DNA of 64,000 nt from Siphlonurus alternatus. Lineage: Eukaryota; Arthropoda; Insecta; Ephemeroptera; Siphlonuridae. The stretch's first letter is position 1; every line of letters starts with the position of its first letter. The position numbers and the translations under genes were made by a program. Location of the stretch: contig OX463778.1 in the NCBI GenBank assembly GCA_949825025.1, forward strand, positions 42,634,646 to 42,698,645. Reading direction: 5' to 3'. Positions 49,712-63,955 of this stretch are shown one piece after another. The notes beneath the pieces were generated by a model. It was given only the letters and a program-made list of their open reading frames with translations, was not told the origin of the DNA and did not search any database.

Positions 49712-51368
49712 GTTAGCACCCAAAGCCGAATTCGGGCAAAAGCCGAAAAAAATGCTCACATCTAGTTCTGCGCATCACGAAATGAGCCAAAGCCGAAGTG
49801 AGGTTTATTTTCGGCTTTGGCGCATTTCATTTTGAACAAAACTAGATCTGCTCAAATCGAAATGCGCCAAAGCCGATATGAGATTTTACTTCGGCTTTGG
49901 CGCATTTCATTTTGAGCAAAACTAGTTCTGCGCATCGCGGTTTGAGCAAAAGTCGAAATGATATTTTATTTCGGGTTTGGAGCAAAATTTTGAGCACATC
50001 TAGTTTTGCACAAAATAAAGATGATTTTAATGACGAGATGATGATTTTAATTTTAATGATATTAATTTTAATTTTTTGAAAAGAAAAATAAAAAAACTAA
50101 GACACTTAACTTATAATAAATATTATTAATATTGTGAACTAATATATATCTTTTAAGCGCTGTTGAAAAATAAATTAATTAGGAAAAAAATAATGACTTT
50201 AAAATGCAATCATACAGTATACGTACGTACATACCTTATAAAAAATATTGTAGAATCTGTTGTTTTTATAAAACACTCCACCATTTCTGACACTTAATTA
50301 CTATATTTGATTATGTTTTTGTTAAATTAATAATTTTTTTGTTTTAAGAACTGCAGCTCAAATAAAATGGACATATACGCCACACGTTTTAAAGTATTCT
50401 TTAGATTCACTCGCTCTCACCATTAGAAATATTGTCATGCACGCACGTAAATTTCATAGTTCTATTTCTTCGAACATTTTAGCAGCCACAATACATAAAC
50501 ATATACGGCAATCAAATGGGGTTAAACTTCATTGCAGAGGTAAAGGCTACTTTCTTATCTCGTTGTACCGATAACAACCTGTATTGCATGATAGCCTAAT
50601 TCTAATTAAGACATAGAACTATGAAATTTACAAGTGCGTGCATGACAATATTTCTAATGGTGAGGGCGAGTGAACCTAAAGAATACTTCAAAACGTGTGG
50701 CGTATATGTCCATTTTATTTGAGCTGCAGTTCTTAAAACAAAAAAATTATTAATTTAACAAAAACATAATCAAATATAGTAATTAAGTGTCAGAAATGGT
50801 GGAGTGTTTTATAAAAACAACAGATTCTACAATATTTTTTATAAGGTATGTACGTACGTATACTGTATGATTGCATTTTAAAGTTATTATTTTTTTCCTA
50901 ATTAATTTATTTTTCAACAGCGCTTAAAAGATATATATTAGTTCACAATATTAATAATATTTATTATAAGTTAAGTGTCTTAGTTTTTTTATTTTTCTTT
51001 TTAAAAAATTAAAATTAATATCATTAAAATTAAAATCATCATCTCGTCATTAAAATCATCTTTATTTTGCGCAAAACTAGATGTGCTCAAAATTTTGCTC
51101 CAAACCCGAAATAAAATATCATTTCGACTTTTGCTCAAACCGCGATGCGCAGAACTAGTTTTGCTCAAAATGAAATGCGCCAAGGCCGAAGTAAAATCTC
51201 ATATCGGCTTTGGCGCATTTCGATTTGAGCAGTTCTAGTTTTGTTTAAAATGAAATGCGCCAAAGCCGAAAATAAACCTCACTTCGGCTTTGGCTCATTT
51301 CGTGATGCGCAGAACTAGATGTGAGTATTTTTTTCGGCTTTTGCCCGAATTCGGCTTTGGGTGCTAAC
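49712..51368. mobile_element. Giant palindromic foldback element (1.66 kb)
   Basis: The arms 49712-50466 and 50612-51368 are near-identical reverse complements around a ~145-bp loop. Mirrored coordinates sum to 101,080 at both the outer edge and an inner 60-codon frame, which is identical in the two arms (49897-50079 + and 51001-51183 -), so there is almost no indel divergence. The outer arm contains short internal repeats alternating caaagccgaa / ttcggctttgg and aaaactagttctgcgcat. A relic of these lies at 361-640. The 60-codon frame is probably chance, as it ends in low-complexity Ile/Leu. TA-rich flanks hide any target duplication. Confidence 0.93.
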
Positions 51369-52385
51369 ATATATATAATGTGCAGCATTTTAATTATAGA
51401 GAATTTATATTAGTTTTTAATTTGTATTAATTAAATTTGAAACTTTTTTTTGTTATTATTATTTTCGTACATTCAAAACATTGAAATGAAAATATATTAT
51501 GTATGTATTTTTCTTATGTCCTATACAAAGATTAACATTATATTGTTAAATTATATTCAACATGCTCTTCCAATCTTCACAATCGTAGAGAAGAAAAGAA
51601 AACGTCTGCTTCCATTCAAACTTTAATTTTTTTATATTTTAAATGACCTCCCATTCAATTTTGAACTTCCTGCGGCCTATATACACAATGATCCTGCAGA
51701 CATAATTATTATCATTCATGTTAGCCATGATGATATCATATATATGAAAGAAATAATTAATCTTCATTGTTTGCTCTCAAGTTGTCATGCCCTAACGCAC
51801 AACAGGAAAGGTCAACACATTTTCAAGGTCACCTTCACATTATTCACATGTCACCACATGATATGACGTTAAAATTGCATTAAAAAAAAACGCCTGTAAT
51901 TTTCACACTCTTACTAAATAATTAATATAAATTTGTTGATCAGACTCATCTATACACATTGATTTAAAAAAATAATAATTAATATTGAAAATAAAAATAA
52001 AAAGTTATTAATGGTTCTATGTTATTATTGTTAACATTTTAATCTGGAACAATATCATAGGATGTCATTGCAATCCCTAGAGAACAACAACAGTGAAATG
52101 TTCCCTGCATTGTGTGTCACATGACGGAGCAAGTCATGTCACATGCTGCTGTCGCATGTCACAGGCCAACCTCTTGCAATTTGATTTAGTTTTCCCCGGT
52201 TGATACTGTAAAGCTTTTGCAAAATGAGAAAATTAATATATATATATATATATTATATATATAAAATAATATTCATATCTATTTTGCTAATTAAGTAACA
52301 TATTATTATATATTGTTTAAAAAATAAATAGATAAATAAAACAATATATTATAGTAATAACGTACAATATATATATATATATATA

Positions 52386-52437
<52 letters not shown>
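51369..52437. other. AT-rich spacer between the two giant palindromes
   Basis: No genes. A TA microsatellite lies at 52364-52437 and abuts the next element. A GC-richer stretch at 52080-52200 includes tcacatgac repeats. Confidence 0.5.
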
Positions 52438-52441
<4 letters not shown>

Positions 52442-54714
52442 GTGAACCACAATTCGCGTGCCAACTTTTTTCGTAAATTTGGTATTGCAAAAATTTTCGT
52501 ACAAACTTCAAATTTGGTACACTTGTAGCTGAGAGTTGTAAAAATTAGTTCAGGGTGTTAAAATTTTTATTGGACATCAATAACACCCCTTTCAGGGGTG
52601 GTTTTTAGAAAAATTATTTTCGCCTTATGGAAATTCAATGTTAAATACAAATTTTTTTGAAATCATTGTAATTTTGCGCAGAAAGTTTCTAGCATAAGGT
52701 AATCGACCCTCCTGAACTCAGAAATAATTTTAGATTTTTTCCCCGACGCACCCCTAAGGGTGGAGACCTACCCCTAAAATCCATTTTCCTTAAAAATTGT
52801 GCTAAAATTATGAAATTAATTTTCAAGGGGTAATCGAACCTCCTGAACTCGGAAATAACTTTAGATTTTTTCCCCGACGCACCCTTGAGGGTGGAGACCT
52901 ACCCCTAAAATCCATTTTCCTTAAAAATTGTGCTAAAATTATGAAATTAATTTTCAAGGGGTAATCGACCCTCCTAAACTCGGAAATAATTTTAGATTTA
53001 TTCCCCGACGCACCCCTGAGGGTAGAGACCTACCCCTAAAATCCATTTTCCTTAAAAATTGTGCTAAAATTATGAAATTAATTTTCAAGGGGTAATCGAC
53101 CCTCCTGAACCCGGAAATAATTTTAGATTTTTCCCCAACGCAACCCTGAGGGTGAAAAACTACCCCTAAAATCCATTTTTCTTAAAAATTGTGAAATTAA
53201 TTTTCAAGGGGTACTCTACCCTTCTGAACTCGGAAATAATTTTAGATTTTTTCCCCAACGCAACCCTGAGGGTCAACGTACTGCTACCCACCATAACCTT
53301 TATTCTTAATAACCGAGTAGGAATTGTGAATTATTTTTTTTCGGGATTTATCGGAATCTTTAATAAAAAGAAATCACAGACTCACCTCTTCACTTGCAGC
53401 ATGACGATAGATGTGTCCACCGTTAATTGCATGGCATGAAGGCAAATGTTGGTCTGCAACACGAGGCTATGTGTGCCTTTAACAACTGAGGTGTGACCAA
53501 TTCCACATTACACATAACGTCTGTCACTTTGAGCTCGTCAATGGTCTCAAATCTCTTTCTGAAGCGAAATGTTTACAAGAAGAGATTTGAGACCATTGAC
53601 GAACTGAAAGTGGAGATCAGACGTTGCATGGAATTGGTCACACCTCAGATGTTAGAGGCCATGCACCTACACACATAGCCTCGTTGAGTGGACCAGCATG
53701 TGCCATCACGCCAATTAACGGTGGGCACATTGAGTGAAACCACAGTCATGCTGCAAGTGAAGGGGTGAGTCTGCATGGGATATTGTTTTCTGTGAAAATT
53801 TCGATAACTCCCGAAAAAAATTTAATTCACAATTTCTACTCGATTATTAAGAATGAAGGATATGGTGGGTAGCAGTTTACCTTCAGAGTTGCATCGGGAA
53901 AAGAATTTAAAATTATTTCCAAGTTCAGGAGGGTCGATTACTCCTTGAAAATTAATTTCATAATTTTAGCACAATTTTTAAGGAAAATGAATTTTAGGGG
54001 TAGGTTTCTACCCTCAGGGGTGCGTCGGGGAAAAAATCTAAAATTATTTCCGGGTTCAAGAGGGTCGATTACCCCTTAAAATTTAATTTCATAATTTTAG
54101 CACAATTTTTAAGGAAAATGGATTTTAGGGGTAGGTCTCTACCCTCAGGGGTGCGTCGGGGAATAAATCTAAAATTATTTCCGAGTTTAGGAGGGTCGAT
54201 TACCCCTTGAAAATTAATTTCATAATTTTAGCACAATTTTTAAGGAAAATGGATTTTAGGGGTAGGTCTCCACCCTCAAGGGTGCGTCGGGGAAAAAATC
54301 TAAAGTTATTTCCGAGTTCAGGAGGGTCGATTACCCCTTGAAAATTTATTTCATTATTTTAGCACAATTTTTAAGGAAAATGGATTTTAGGGGTAGGTCT
54401 CCACCCTTAGGGGTGCGTCGGGGAAAAAATCTAAAATTATTTCTGAGTTCAGGAGGGTCGATTACCTTCTGCTAGAAACTTTCTGTGCAAAATTACAATG
54501 ATTTCAAAAAAAGTTGTATTTAACATTGAATTTCCATAAGGCGAAAATAATTTTTCTAAAAACCACCCCTGAAAGGGGTGTTAATTGATGTCCAATAAAA
54601 ATTTTAACACCCTGAACTAATTTTTACAACCCTCAGCTACAAGTGTACCAAATTTGAAGTTTGTACGAAAATTTTTGCAATACCAAATTTACGAAAAAAG
54701 TTGGCACGCGAATT
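52438..54714. mobile_element. Giant foldback element with tandem-repeat arms and transposase remnants
   Basis: About 2.28 kb, palindromic around 53582 (aattcgcgtg at 52451 mirrors cacgcgaatt ending 54714). Each arm has a ~210-bp terminal segment, then five copies of a ~131-bp unit (starts near 52699, 52830, 52961, 53091, 53201; mirrored near 53931, 54061, 54191, 54322, 54453), then a unique inner part. That inner part encodes the end of an IS630/Tc1-mariner-type transposase: RFETIDELKVEIRR, LVTPQMLEAM, and further on a frameshifted GGHIE stop. The left end begins CAGAGTGAACCAC after TA, as in mariner-like elements; the matching last ~13 bp of the right end are absent. No catalytic domain remains, so it is non-autonomous. 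Confidence 0.93.
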
Positions 54715-54890
54715 ATCATATTAATTCCTTTCCTTTTGTATTATTTTTATATAATATATTTTTATGATTGTAAAGAAAATTGTGTAAAGAATTTGTCCTC
54801 ATATTATTTTTATATTATCCTTATCTTTATATTTAATTAAGTTAGTTAGTTTTGTGCATAAAGTGCTACTGTGGCATGCAGTAGCACGTT
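54715..54890. other. Short AT-rich spacer
   Basis: Includes a small hairpin gtgctactg / cagtagcac at about 54860-54884. Nothing else was recognised. Confidence 0.4.
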
Positions 54891-55305
54891 GGTTCACAGC
54901 TCTGGGAATGCAGCAGAGAACGGTGGGGCGCCGCGGCGCCTAGCAGCTTGGTAGGCGCCACGGGAGGCGGAGAGAAGCGCTGCTGCGGTGCGGGCAGAGG
55001 AAGAAGAGGGCCAGGGCGCAGGCTCAAGCCAGTGGCAAGGAGGAGCAAGCGCGGAGCATGCAGCAGCGGCAACAACGGCACCAACGGCAGCAGCAGCGGT
55101 AGCGGCATTAGCAGCTAGCAGAGTCAAAGGCAGCAGCAGCCACGGCCAGTTATCAGCAGCAGCCCCGCGAGTACCGGCGCTCCGATTCTCACTCCTTACA
55201 CCTCAGCCAGTTAGCAAACCAAGAATCAGCGCCAATTACTCCTGATCTCTCTCTTCCAATCTTCACACGATCGCAATAGCGCGACCAGCAGTGCCTCATC
55301 TCTTG
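54891..55305 (+). promoter_or_regulatory. GC-rich island, possible first exon of an unidentified gene
   Basis: This 400-bp block is far richer in GC, CpG and CAG/GCA triplets than its surroundings, and it ends at a strong donor (CTTG then GTAAGT at 55306). That is what a leader exon or promoter island would look like. An 85-codon Ala-rich frame (54988-55245) is open, but its composition follows from the triplet repeats and it stops before the donor. No downstream exon could be joined with confidence. Confidence 0.35.
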
Positions 55306-56539
55306 GTAAGTCATATCTTTCCTTGCCCGAACTTTCAGCAGTGAACGCATTTCTCTGCTAAAACACTCATGTGTACAGCTCGTACATTCTTATCAAAAAC
55401 CACGCAACCAGCTTTACCTTGTTCAGGATACGCTAATCAATCATAATGTTGACAGGTTGTTTAAATCTTAAATTATTAAAATTAATAACCACATAATATA
55501 ACATTAATATGTTTTACAATAAATGCTTATACTCTTGAAGGATGAATTATTCAACACCTTTTCAAGATAAATAGATACTATACATATTATAATAGTTTAT
55601 AATTTATAATATGTATAATATATACATTAATAATGTAGAACTGTGATGTTTTGCGTGATTAAAAAAAATATATATATAATATACAAAAAGCATAATATAC
55701 TATATTATATTCATCAACCCTTTTTTGTTTTGTTTTATTGTTTTGTTTTAAGATGATTGGGTTTTATGCTTGCTACACAACTTTATAAAAGCTCTTCTTC
55801 GGATAAAAGTTTTAATGTTCAATTTTGATTAAGTGATACGCAATCTGTTATGGAACAGCCATCAAAAAGTTTTCTAGAAATAAAACGTGCACGCAACTTA
55901 TGCCAGGCAGTGAGAGTCTCCCCTCTCCACCGTGTTATCAAACTCCGGCTTCTCTCTCTTCAACAAGCAAGTCTCAAACGTAAAAGTTACAGCATCCGAG
56001 ACAGGAGAGATCTGCTGAACGAACCCACCCTAAAAAAATCTTGAACTTTCGTTGGTTTACCTAACACAGTTTCAATAACTGAAAATTAGATAAGACTTCT
56101 ATATAGACATTACATCTTTTTTTTATAAAAATCATATCAAATTTCAATTGAAACTTATTTGTATATTATGTATATCAAATATAATATCACTGTATTGATT
56201 CAATGTAGCTTTCAACGCATCTACAGCTTTTTTTATAAATTAATTTTAAATAAAATTTAAAAATTTATAACGTATATTTAGCCAATAAATATATAATAAA
56301 CAATTTATAGTAAGCAAACGAATTAAGTTAAAAATTTAATAACAGCACGCAAGTAAATTATAATTTTTTATACATAAATAATAAATCTTATACAAATTAA
56401 AATTTCATCAGTGTTTTACTTGCCAATAACAATGCATTTGCAAGCATACAACGGGCGTAACAGTGCAATGATAATGATTATTATTATCGCCCAACCCTAC
56501 TTCCCTGCTGAAAATTCTTGCATATTAAGTAACTTGCAT
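55306..56539. other. AT-rich DNA downstream of the GC island
   Basis: A T/G-rich tract ending TTTTAAG at about 55752 could be an acceptor for the GC island's donor. A 64-codon frame at 55850-56044, rich in Arg/Lys/Leu, has no recognised family. Otherwise featureless. Confidence 0.35.
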
Positions 56540-56611
56540 ATTGCGACATTCAACACTATCAGTTGTGAACTGTTCACAACAATCACAACTGATAATGTTG
56601 AATGTCGCAAT
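56540..56611 (+). ncRNA. Hairpin of microRNA-precursor size (candidate)
   Basis: The arms 56540-56568 and 56583-56611 pair over 29 positions with one mismatch (attgcgacattcaaca / tgttgaatgtcgcaat outer part) and a 14-base loop. Size and pairing suit a pre-miRNA, but near-perfect pairing also fits a tiny foldback transposon, of which this window has many. Strand is arbitrary. Confidence 0.3.
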
Positions 56612-58046
56612 TATATCTAACCATTTCAACACAAATTTTAGCAATTACAAAATTTAAAATGAACAAAAGATATTATTAAAGATAATAAAGATTAAAGATA
56701 ATATTGTTTTTTCTTCGATCTCTCATAAAGTGTATACGATACAATTAAATAGAGGAATAAAAGAGGCAACATTCAACAAATTATATTGATTTAAAATAAC
56801 ATAATTATCTGTTTATTATCACATTATTTATCATGCACGATTGTTTGAAAATGATAACTTGTAATTATTTTAAATTATACAATTGATGCATTAAATATTA
56901 AGTTAATAAATAATGATTATAAGCAACTTATATATAAGAAGTATATATTAATATATCAAACATATTTAATTATTTATATTAAACAATAATATTAATTAAT
57001 AAAAGAGTTTCAAATATTTTTTTTCTATTATACTATGGAAACTATCAGTTGTTCGAAACTAATTAAAATATTGAAGCTTAAATTTGCCATAACATTGAAG
57101 AGACAGAAAAATATGTTTGAAATTATATATCCTGAATTTGTATGTACTCCTATATAGTTAACATCGTATATAGCTGTATGCTTTTTATACATTCAAAGTT
57201 TATTATTATAGAGTAGAAAATTCACCGTCGATCGGAGGTGAGGACGAACGGAACACTGAAAATATTGGCTTTGGTATCGGTTACCGTTATACCGTATATA
57301 GTACTACAACTGGGGAATAACAAGAATATTTTGTTTAAAATCTTTTTCATACAGCGAGTTAAATTTGTCATAGAGTAAGTCTAAGAACTTGCTGTATATT
57401 TTGAATTAAATTTTAAACTAATTTCAACAACACACACACACAAATAAAAAAACGCATAAAAATAGTCTGACAAAAATAAAAACAACATTAAATGTATTTT
57501 TATAATTTAGTCTCGCTAGGTAGTGAAAGAAACAGTTTTTTTTTAAGTAGCTTTAATTAATTACCCTTGTTGAATCGATGCCATAATTAAGCTTGCCCCA
57601 AACATTCCTTAAAATTGCTTATGAAGATGTTTGTCATCCATTCTAGCAGATATCACATACTTTTGAACTTAAGCTCCTATTACATCTTTATTTTGCTGCA
57701 AGCTAATAACTAAATTTCTTGAAAATGGAAGGCACTCTCAGACTCAAATATCACAAGTTTATACATCACGAAAGTGTTAAATTTTAGTTCCTGTAGAGTG
57801 AAAAAAAATTCTAGTTTGATTTCTATTAAGTTTTTCCCTTTTCATTAGCTGTATATAGTAACTCATAAAAATATAAATTGGAAATAGTCAAAACTGCAAT
57901 TTATCACAGTTACCGTACCGAATTACAGTCCTGAAAGTACTTCCTGTCGTGAAGTTACATTTTGCACTGAAAGTGTGCTCTAAGATTTTTTGTTTTCGAC
58001 CGACAGTGAAACCGGAAGATTTTCTAACATCGCATGCGTGTCGTGT
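56612..58046. other. AT-rich region, nothing recognised
   Basis: No open frame with a recognisable domain, RNA gene or clear repeat was seen. Confidence 0.5.
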
Positions 58047-58258
58047 AAGTAAAAACTCGTTATTATATTAATTATATAGTATATACGAAACTTGTTGTTA
58101 GGTAAAACTCGTTTTTGAGTAATGGAGATCGCGGTCCCATAAAAAATAATTGGCATTGCAAGCAAAGGAAAAACTCTATATAAGGTAATACGTGATATAT
58201 AAGATAATTAAACCTATATAATAGCCTGGGTTTCTTGACTTTATAACAAGTTTTTACT
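58047..58258. mobile_element. Tc1/mariner-type MITE, copy 3
   Basis: Ends agtaaaaactcgttatta and ataacaagtttttact, with internal gttaggtaaaactcgttttt and ggagatcgcggtcccat shared with 18441 and 35522. The left CAG is mutated. Confidence 0.8.
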
Positions 58259-59524
58259 CTATATGCGCTCAAACCATTTAAAATTGTCCTTGTTGTCAAT
58301 TAATTTTGCCAAAGGATTTCGGAACACTGGTCCAGCAACGGACCACTGAACATAGTGGGTTAAATAAAATATAAACATGCATGCAGTATATGATGCAGTA
58401 CATAATATAAAATATGTGTATAATTATATAAAATGTATATTTCGCTTCAGGGGCAAATGCGTTTTCAAGCCTTTCGAAATTGCAGAAAAACACTTAAAAA
58501 CTGATTAAATGTATTATCATCCATTGAAATGATGGAAACTGGAATTATAAATATATACGAAATCATACTTACAATTAAGCCACTCAGAAATTACTGGGCA
58601 CCGCCAAATAGCTTTACCATGCACGACTTCTTCTTCTACTTCTTGATCTGCTTCTGAGAATATATAGGCAAAAGGCAATGCACGACAGAAATTATATAAT
58701 TATGTATAATCATTTATTTTTATTCAATTAAAAAATTTAAACTAGGTATATGTTAAATTTGGTTTAAAATTGTGTTAATATTTTCTGAATTTATTTAAAA
58801 TATATGATAATATGTTTGTATAATAATAATAATAATATGCATACTGTTCTCGTATAATATTATAATAATAAAATAGCGCTCCCTTCTTTTATGTTGAACA
58901 AGTTGCCAATAATCACAGTGATGAATTGGTCTATGAAGTTTTAAATTGTTTAAGTGTTCATTCAAGTGATGAAATTATAGTAAAATCTTATCCATCTCTA
59001 CCAATTAAAATAATTACAATTTATTTATGCACTGATTAACCTTATTTTTTTTTTTTTTTACTTTTTTCTTTTAGTTTTTCAGAGAATATTAGCAGTGATT
59101 GTAGCATCTTAAACAAAATGAAATGGACGCGAAATGATATCACATAAAGAAACATTAATTATTATTATTATTTTTTACCCACAGTCTGTCAACTACCTCA
59201 ACTTACAAGGACGTCTTTTATATCTAGCTGTTTCTGTTTGTATAATATACTTAAGTCTTGCAGTTAAAAGGTCATGAAATACTGCTTTATAAATAAAGTT
59301 TGAATTATAGTTAAGATAACTTCATCTTAAAAAGTCATCTAATATCACAGCCCCATTTTATTAAATTCTTTATACACTTTCTTTGTACTCTTATCATTAA
59401 AAATAAAACACTCAAAATTACGATGTAAGTACATTGTTGTTTTCGTCACAGAGATTGAGAATTGACTCTTGTTAACAAAAGCTGTAAGTTTGGTTTATAT
59501 ACACTATATATAGTAAAGAGCGTG
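58259..59524. other. AT-rich region, nothing assembled
   Basis: A frame without ATG around 58870-59040 is open for about 50 codons but unrecognised. No other feature. Confidence 0.4.
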
Positions 59525-59610
59525 TTGCAGTGCGTTGACAGGGTCAGATCACCGAAGTCAAGCAACGCAAAGCCTGCATGTTGGTTATATAGTAGTTGAA
59601 TTAGGTATTG
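59525..59610 (+). pseudogene. 5S rRNA-like fragment
   Basis: gtcagatcaccgaagtcaag followed by caacgcaaagcctgcatgttggtta matches the interior of 5S rRNA (the gatcaccgaagttaagcaacg box A region and the following ggttagta segment). The 5' part is poorly conserved and the 3' end decays into agtagttgaattaggt. It is a pseudogene or the head of a 5S-derived SINE. Confidence 0.72.
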
Positions 59611-61202
59611 GTAGATCAGTATCTTACGTTGATATCTCTGAAATACCCCTTGATTTTAATAAAATTCATGCAGATGACTTCAGAATTACCATTATTCAAA
59701 TAAAAGTATGACTTTTATAATATATAATAATAGTTATTTAATTGGGTTAAAAATACATAATTTAGAGGGGAAAAAAGATAAAAAATAATAAACAAAATTA
59801 GTTTACACAACCCAATTAGTGAATTGAATTGGTGACCGAAAAGTTTGAAAGACATTGCATATTACTTAGACCTAATTTAAAGTTAACTGTAGCTTATAAA
59901 ACTAACGTTATCAGTATATAAGATAAACAAGTTAAACTGCAATTTGACTTTAAAATATATATTGTACGTCTTTGCAATCGGATATTAATAGATCATGATC
60001 TATATGATAAAATTAAGAAAAATGAAACATATAGTTCAATAACCATAAAAAAAATGTTTTAAGAAATTAGAGCATTCGTTGTTCCTAAAATTATAAACAA
60101 TGAATACAATAGAACCAATAGAGTATTGTTCAATTTTGAAGTTTGCTTTACGAAATTTCTGTCGATAAATTTTCTATGATATTTCAGTGGCTAATTTGAG
60201 ACATTTTTACGTGTTATAACAAAAATTATGCCTCACCCCTCATGTCAGGGGTTGTATTTTACCAATGATGTGTGATATGTTTTTTATTATGTTATATCTT
60301 CGGACCATTGCACCTTTGGTCTGGAGAACTTTGACAAAAAGCAGTCTTGTACCATCCTGACTGCATGAGGTATATTTTGCTCAGTCACAAGTAAATGCCC
60401 GAATAATTTGTTAAAATCTGGATTAGTTGGTTCTGAAAGCTGAAAGGGAATTATGGGGATAGTAAACTTCCTATAAAACTGGAATAAAAGAAAATTTATT
60501 TCTATAGTATGATCTTTAACTTTTTCGACATCTTGAATTATAAAAAAAAAGTGAATCATGTTCATGAATTAATGCATTTTTTTTTTTAATTTAATTCTTG
60601 TGAAATTAATTTATGCGACAAACACATGCATCAAACAATATTATATTGAAATTTAGAGACAAAAAAATATAGATACAATGCATTGTTTTCAAATTTTAAA
60701 TATATTATTCATTTATTATATTATAATATATTATAATATGATGTAAGAAGTTAATTTAACAAAATGTTACCAATATATATATATATATGCATTATTATTA
60801 TATATCTAGTTACTATATAGTTAATATAGTTATTTGCCTTTATTTGTTTGGCAATTTGTATATACATCAAAGTTTGAGTAAGTAGGGTGGTGTACATAAT
60901 TATATTATGAAGTTTGTTGTTTATGCTTACATAGGCGTATAACGATAGTATATAGCGGGTATAGTTGCTCTCTCTGTCTCTCTCGCTCTCTTGCTTGCTC
61001 GCTCTCTCCATCCACTTTATGCTAGCTTTCTGTATACTATAGAGCTGCTACAGTGTATGTAGTAGTAAGCGGCAGCAATGGAGTACGTATACACATGAAC
61101 GTAACCAATGTGTTGGATGTAGTATTATATGTGTTTGTGTTTGGAGGCCACACGGCGCTATCGATCGCTGTTTCCTCTCTTCTTCTTCCTCGTGGCCCGT
61201 CC

Positions 61203-61204
<2 letters not shown>
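59611..61204. other. Region with no recognised gene
   Basis: A 92-codon minus-strand frame (60287-60565) is the longest, without a recognised domain. Pyrimidine-rich simple sequence starts at about 60967. Confidence 0.4.

Positions 61205-61245
<41 letters not shown>
61205..61245. repeat. (CT)n microsatellite
   Basis: About 20 CT units inside a wider pyrimidine-rich, GC-richer block (61140-61330). Confidence 0.95.
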
Positions 61246-61248
<3 letters not shown>

Positions 61249-61909
61249 CTATCTCCTCCACTCCACTCTGTCTGATTCTCTGATTCTGTAGCTCCCTCCC
61301 TTGTCTCACCCCCAACATACCCCCACTATCACATATAACCTCATACCCCCAACCGAACATCACTTTTGCTTCTCTGTTGTTAGTCCTTACCACTTAATTG
61401 TTGTCAACACTGAGTTATTGTTGAACAAATAGCTCTCAATCTAAAATCCCTTTATTTTACGTTCATAATACACTTCGTAATCTTAAATCATTGATTAAAA
61501 TTTTTATTATTATATAGCTTGAAACGCATTTATAATTATTTTTATTATTTTTAGATTTACATGTTTTTTTGTTTGTTAAAAAAGTTTATTATCATGTATA
61601 TAGTGTGAATTAAGTAACATGAATTACTGTCAAGATTTAAAATTTATTTGATAAATAATAAAAATAATTAATTTATTATAACATTAAATCACGTTAAATA
61701 TTATTTATTATACTGTGGTATTATTATTCAAGCTTATGAAAAAGTTAAATCTACTGTGAGCAATTCAATTATAATGTTATATATATATGAAACTTGTATT
61801 GTCCGATTTGTCATTTGCTCATTGACGTCACATTCGAGTTGGGAATACAACATCACAATGCGGCCGTGAGAGGTGTGTGCTGGCGCTGCTGCTGCGGTGG
61901 ACTTACCTC

Positions 61910-63955
<2,046 letters not shown>

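Noticed and set aside
49897..50079. 60-codon frame, identical in the mirrored arm of the giant palindrome
   Set aside because: Identity follows from the palindrome. The C terminus is low-complexity Ile/Leu/Met and the frame overlaps the short structural repeats, so coding is unlikely.
53493..53678. 61-codon frame considered as a small gene
   Set aside because: The C-terminal half matches a transposase end and the N-terminal half is the mirrored antisense of the same sequence, so it is a palindrome-loop artefact.
54988..55245. 85-codon Ala-rich frame in the GC island
   Set aside because: Composition comes from CAG/GCA triplets; overlapping frames on both strands are equally open, so the frame itself is not evidence of coding.
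60287..60565. 92-codon minus-strand frame
   Set aside because: No domain, no splice or promoter context, and a Phe/Ile-rich start typical of AT-rich chance frames.
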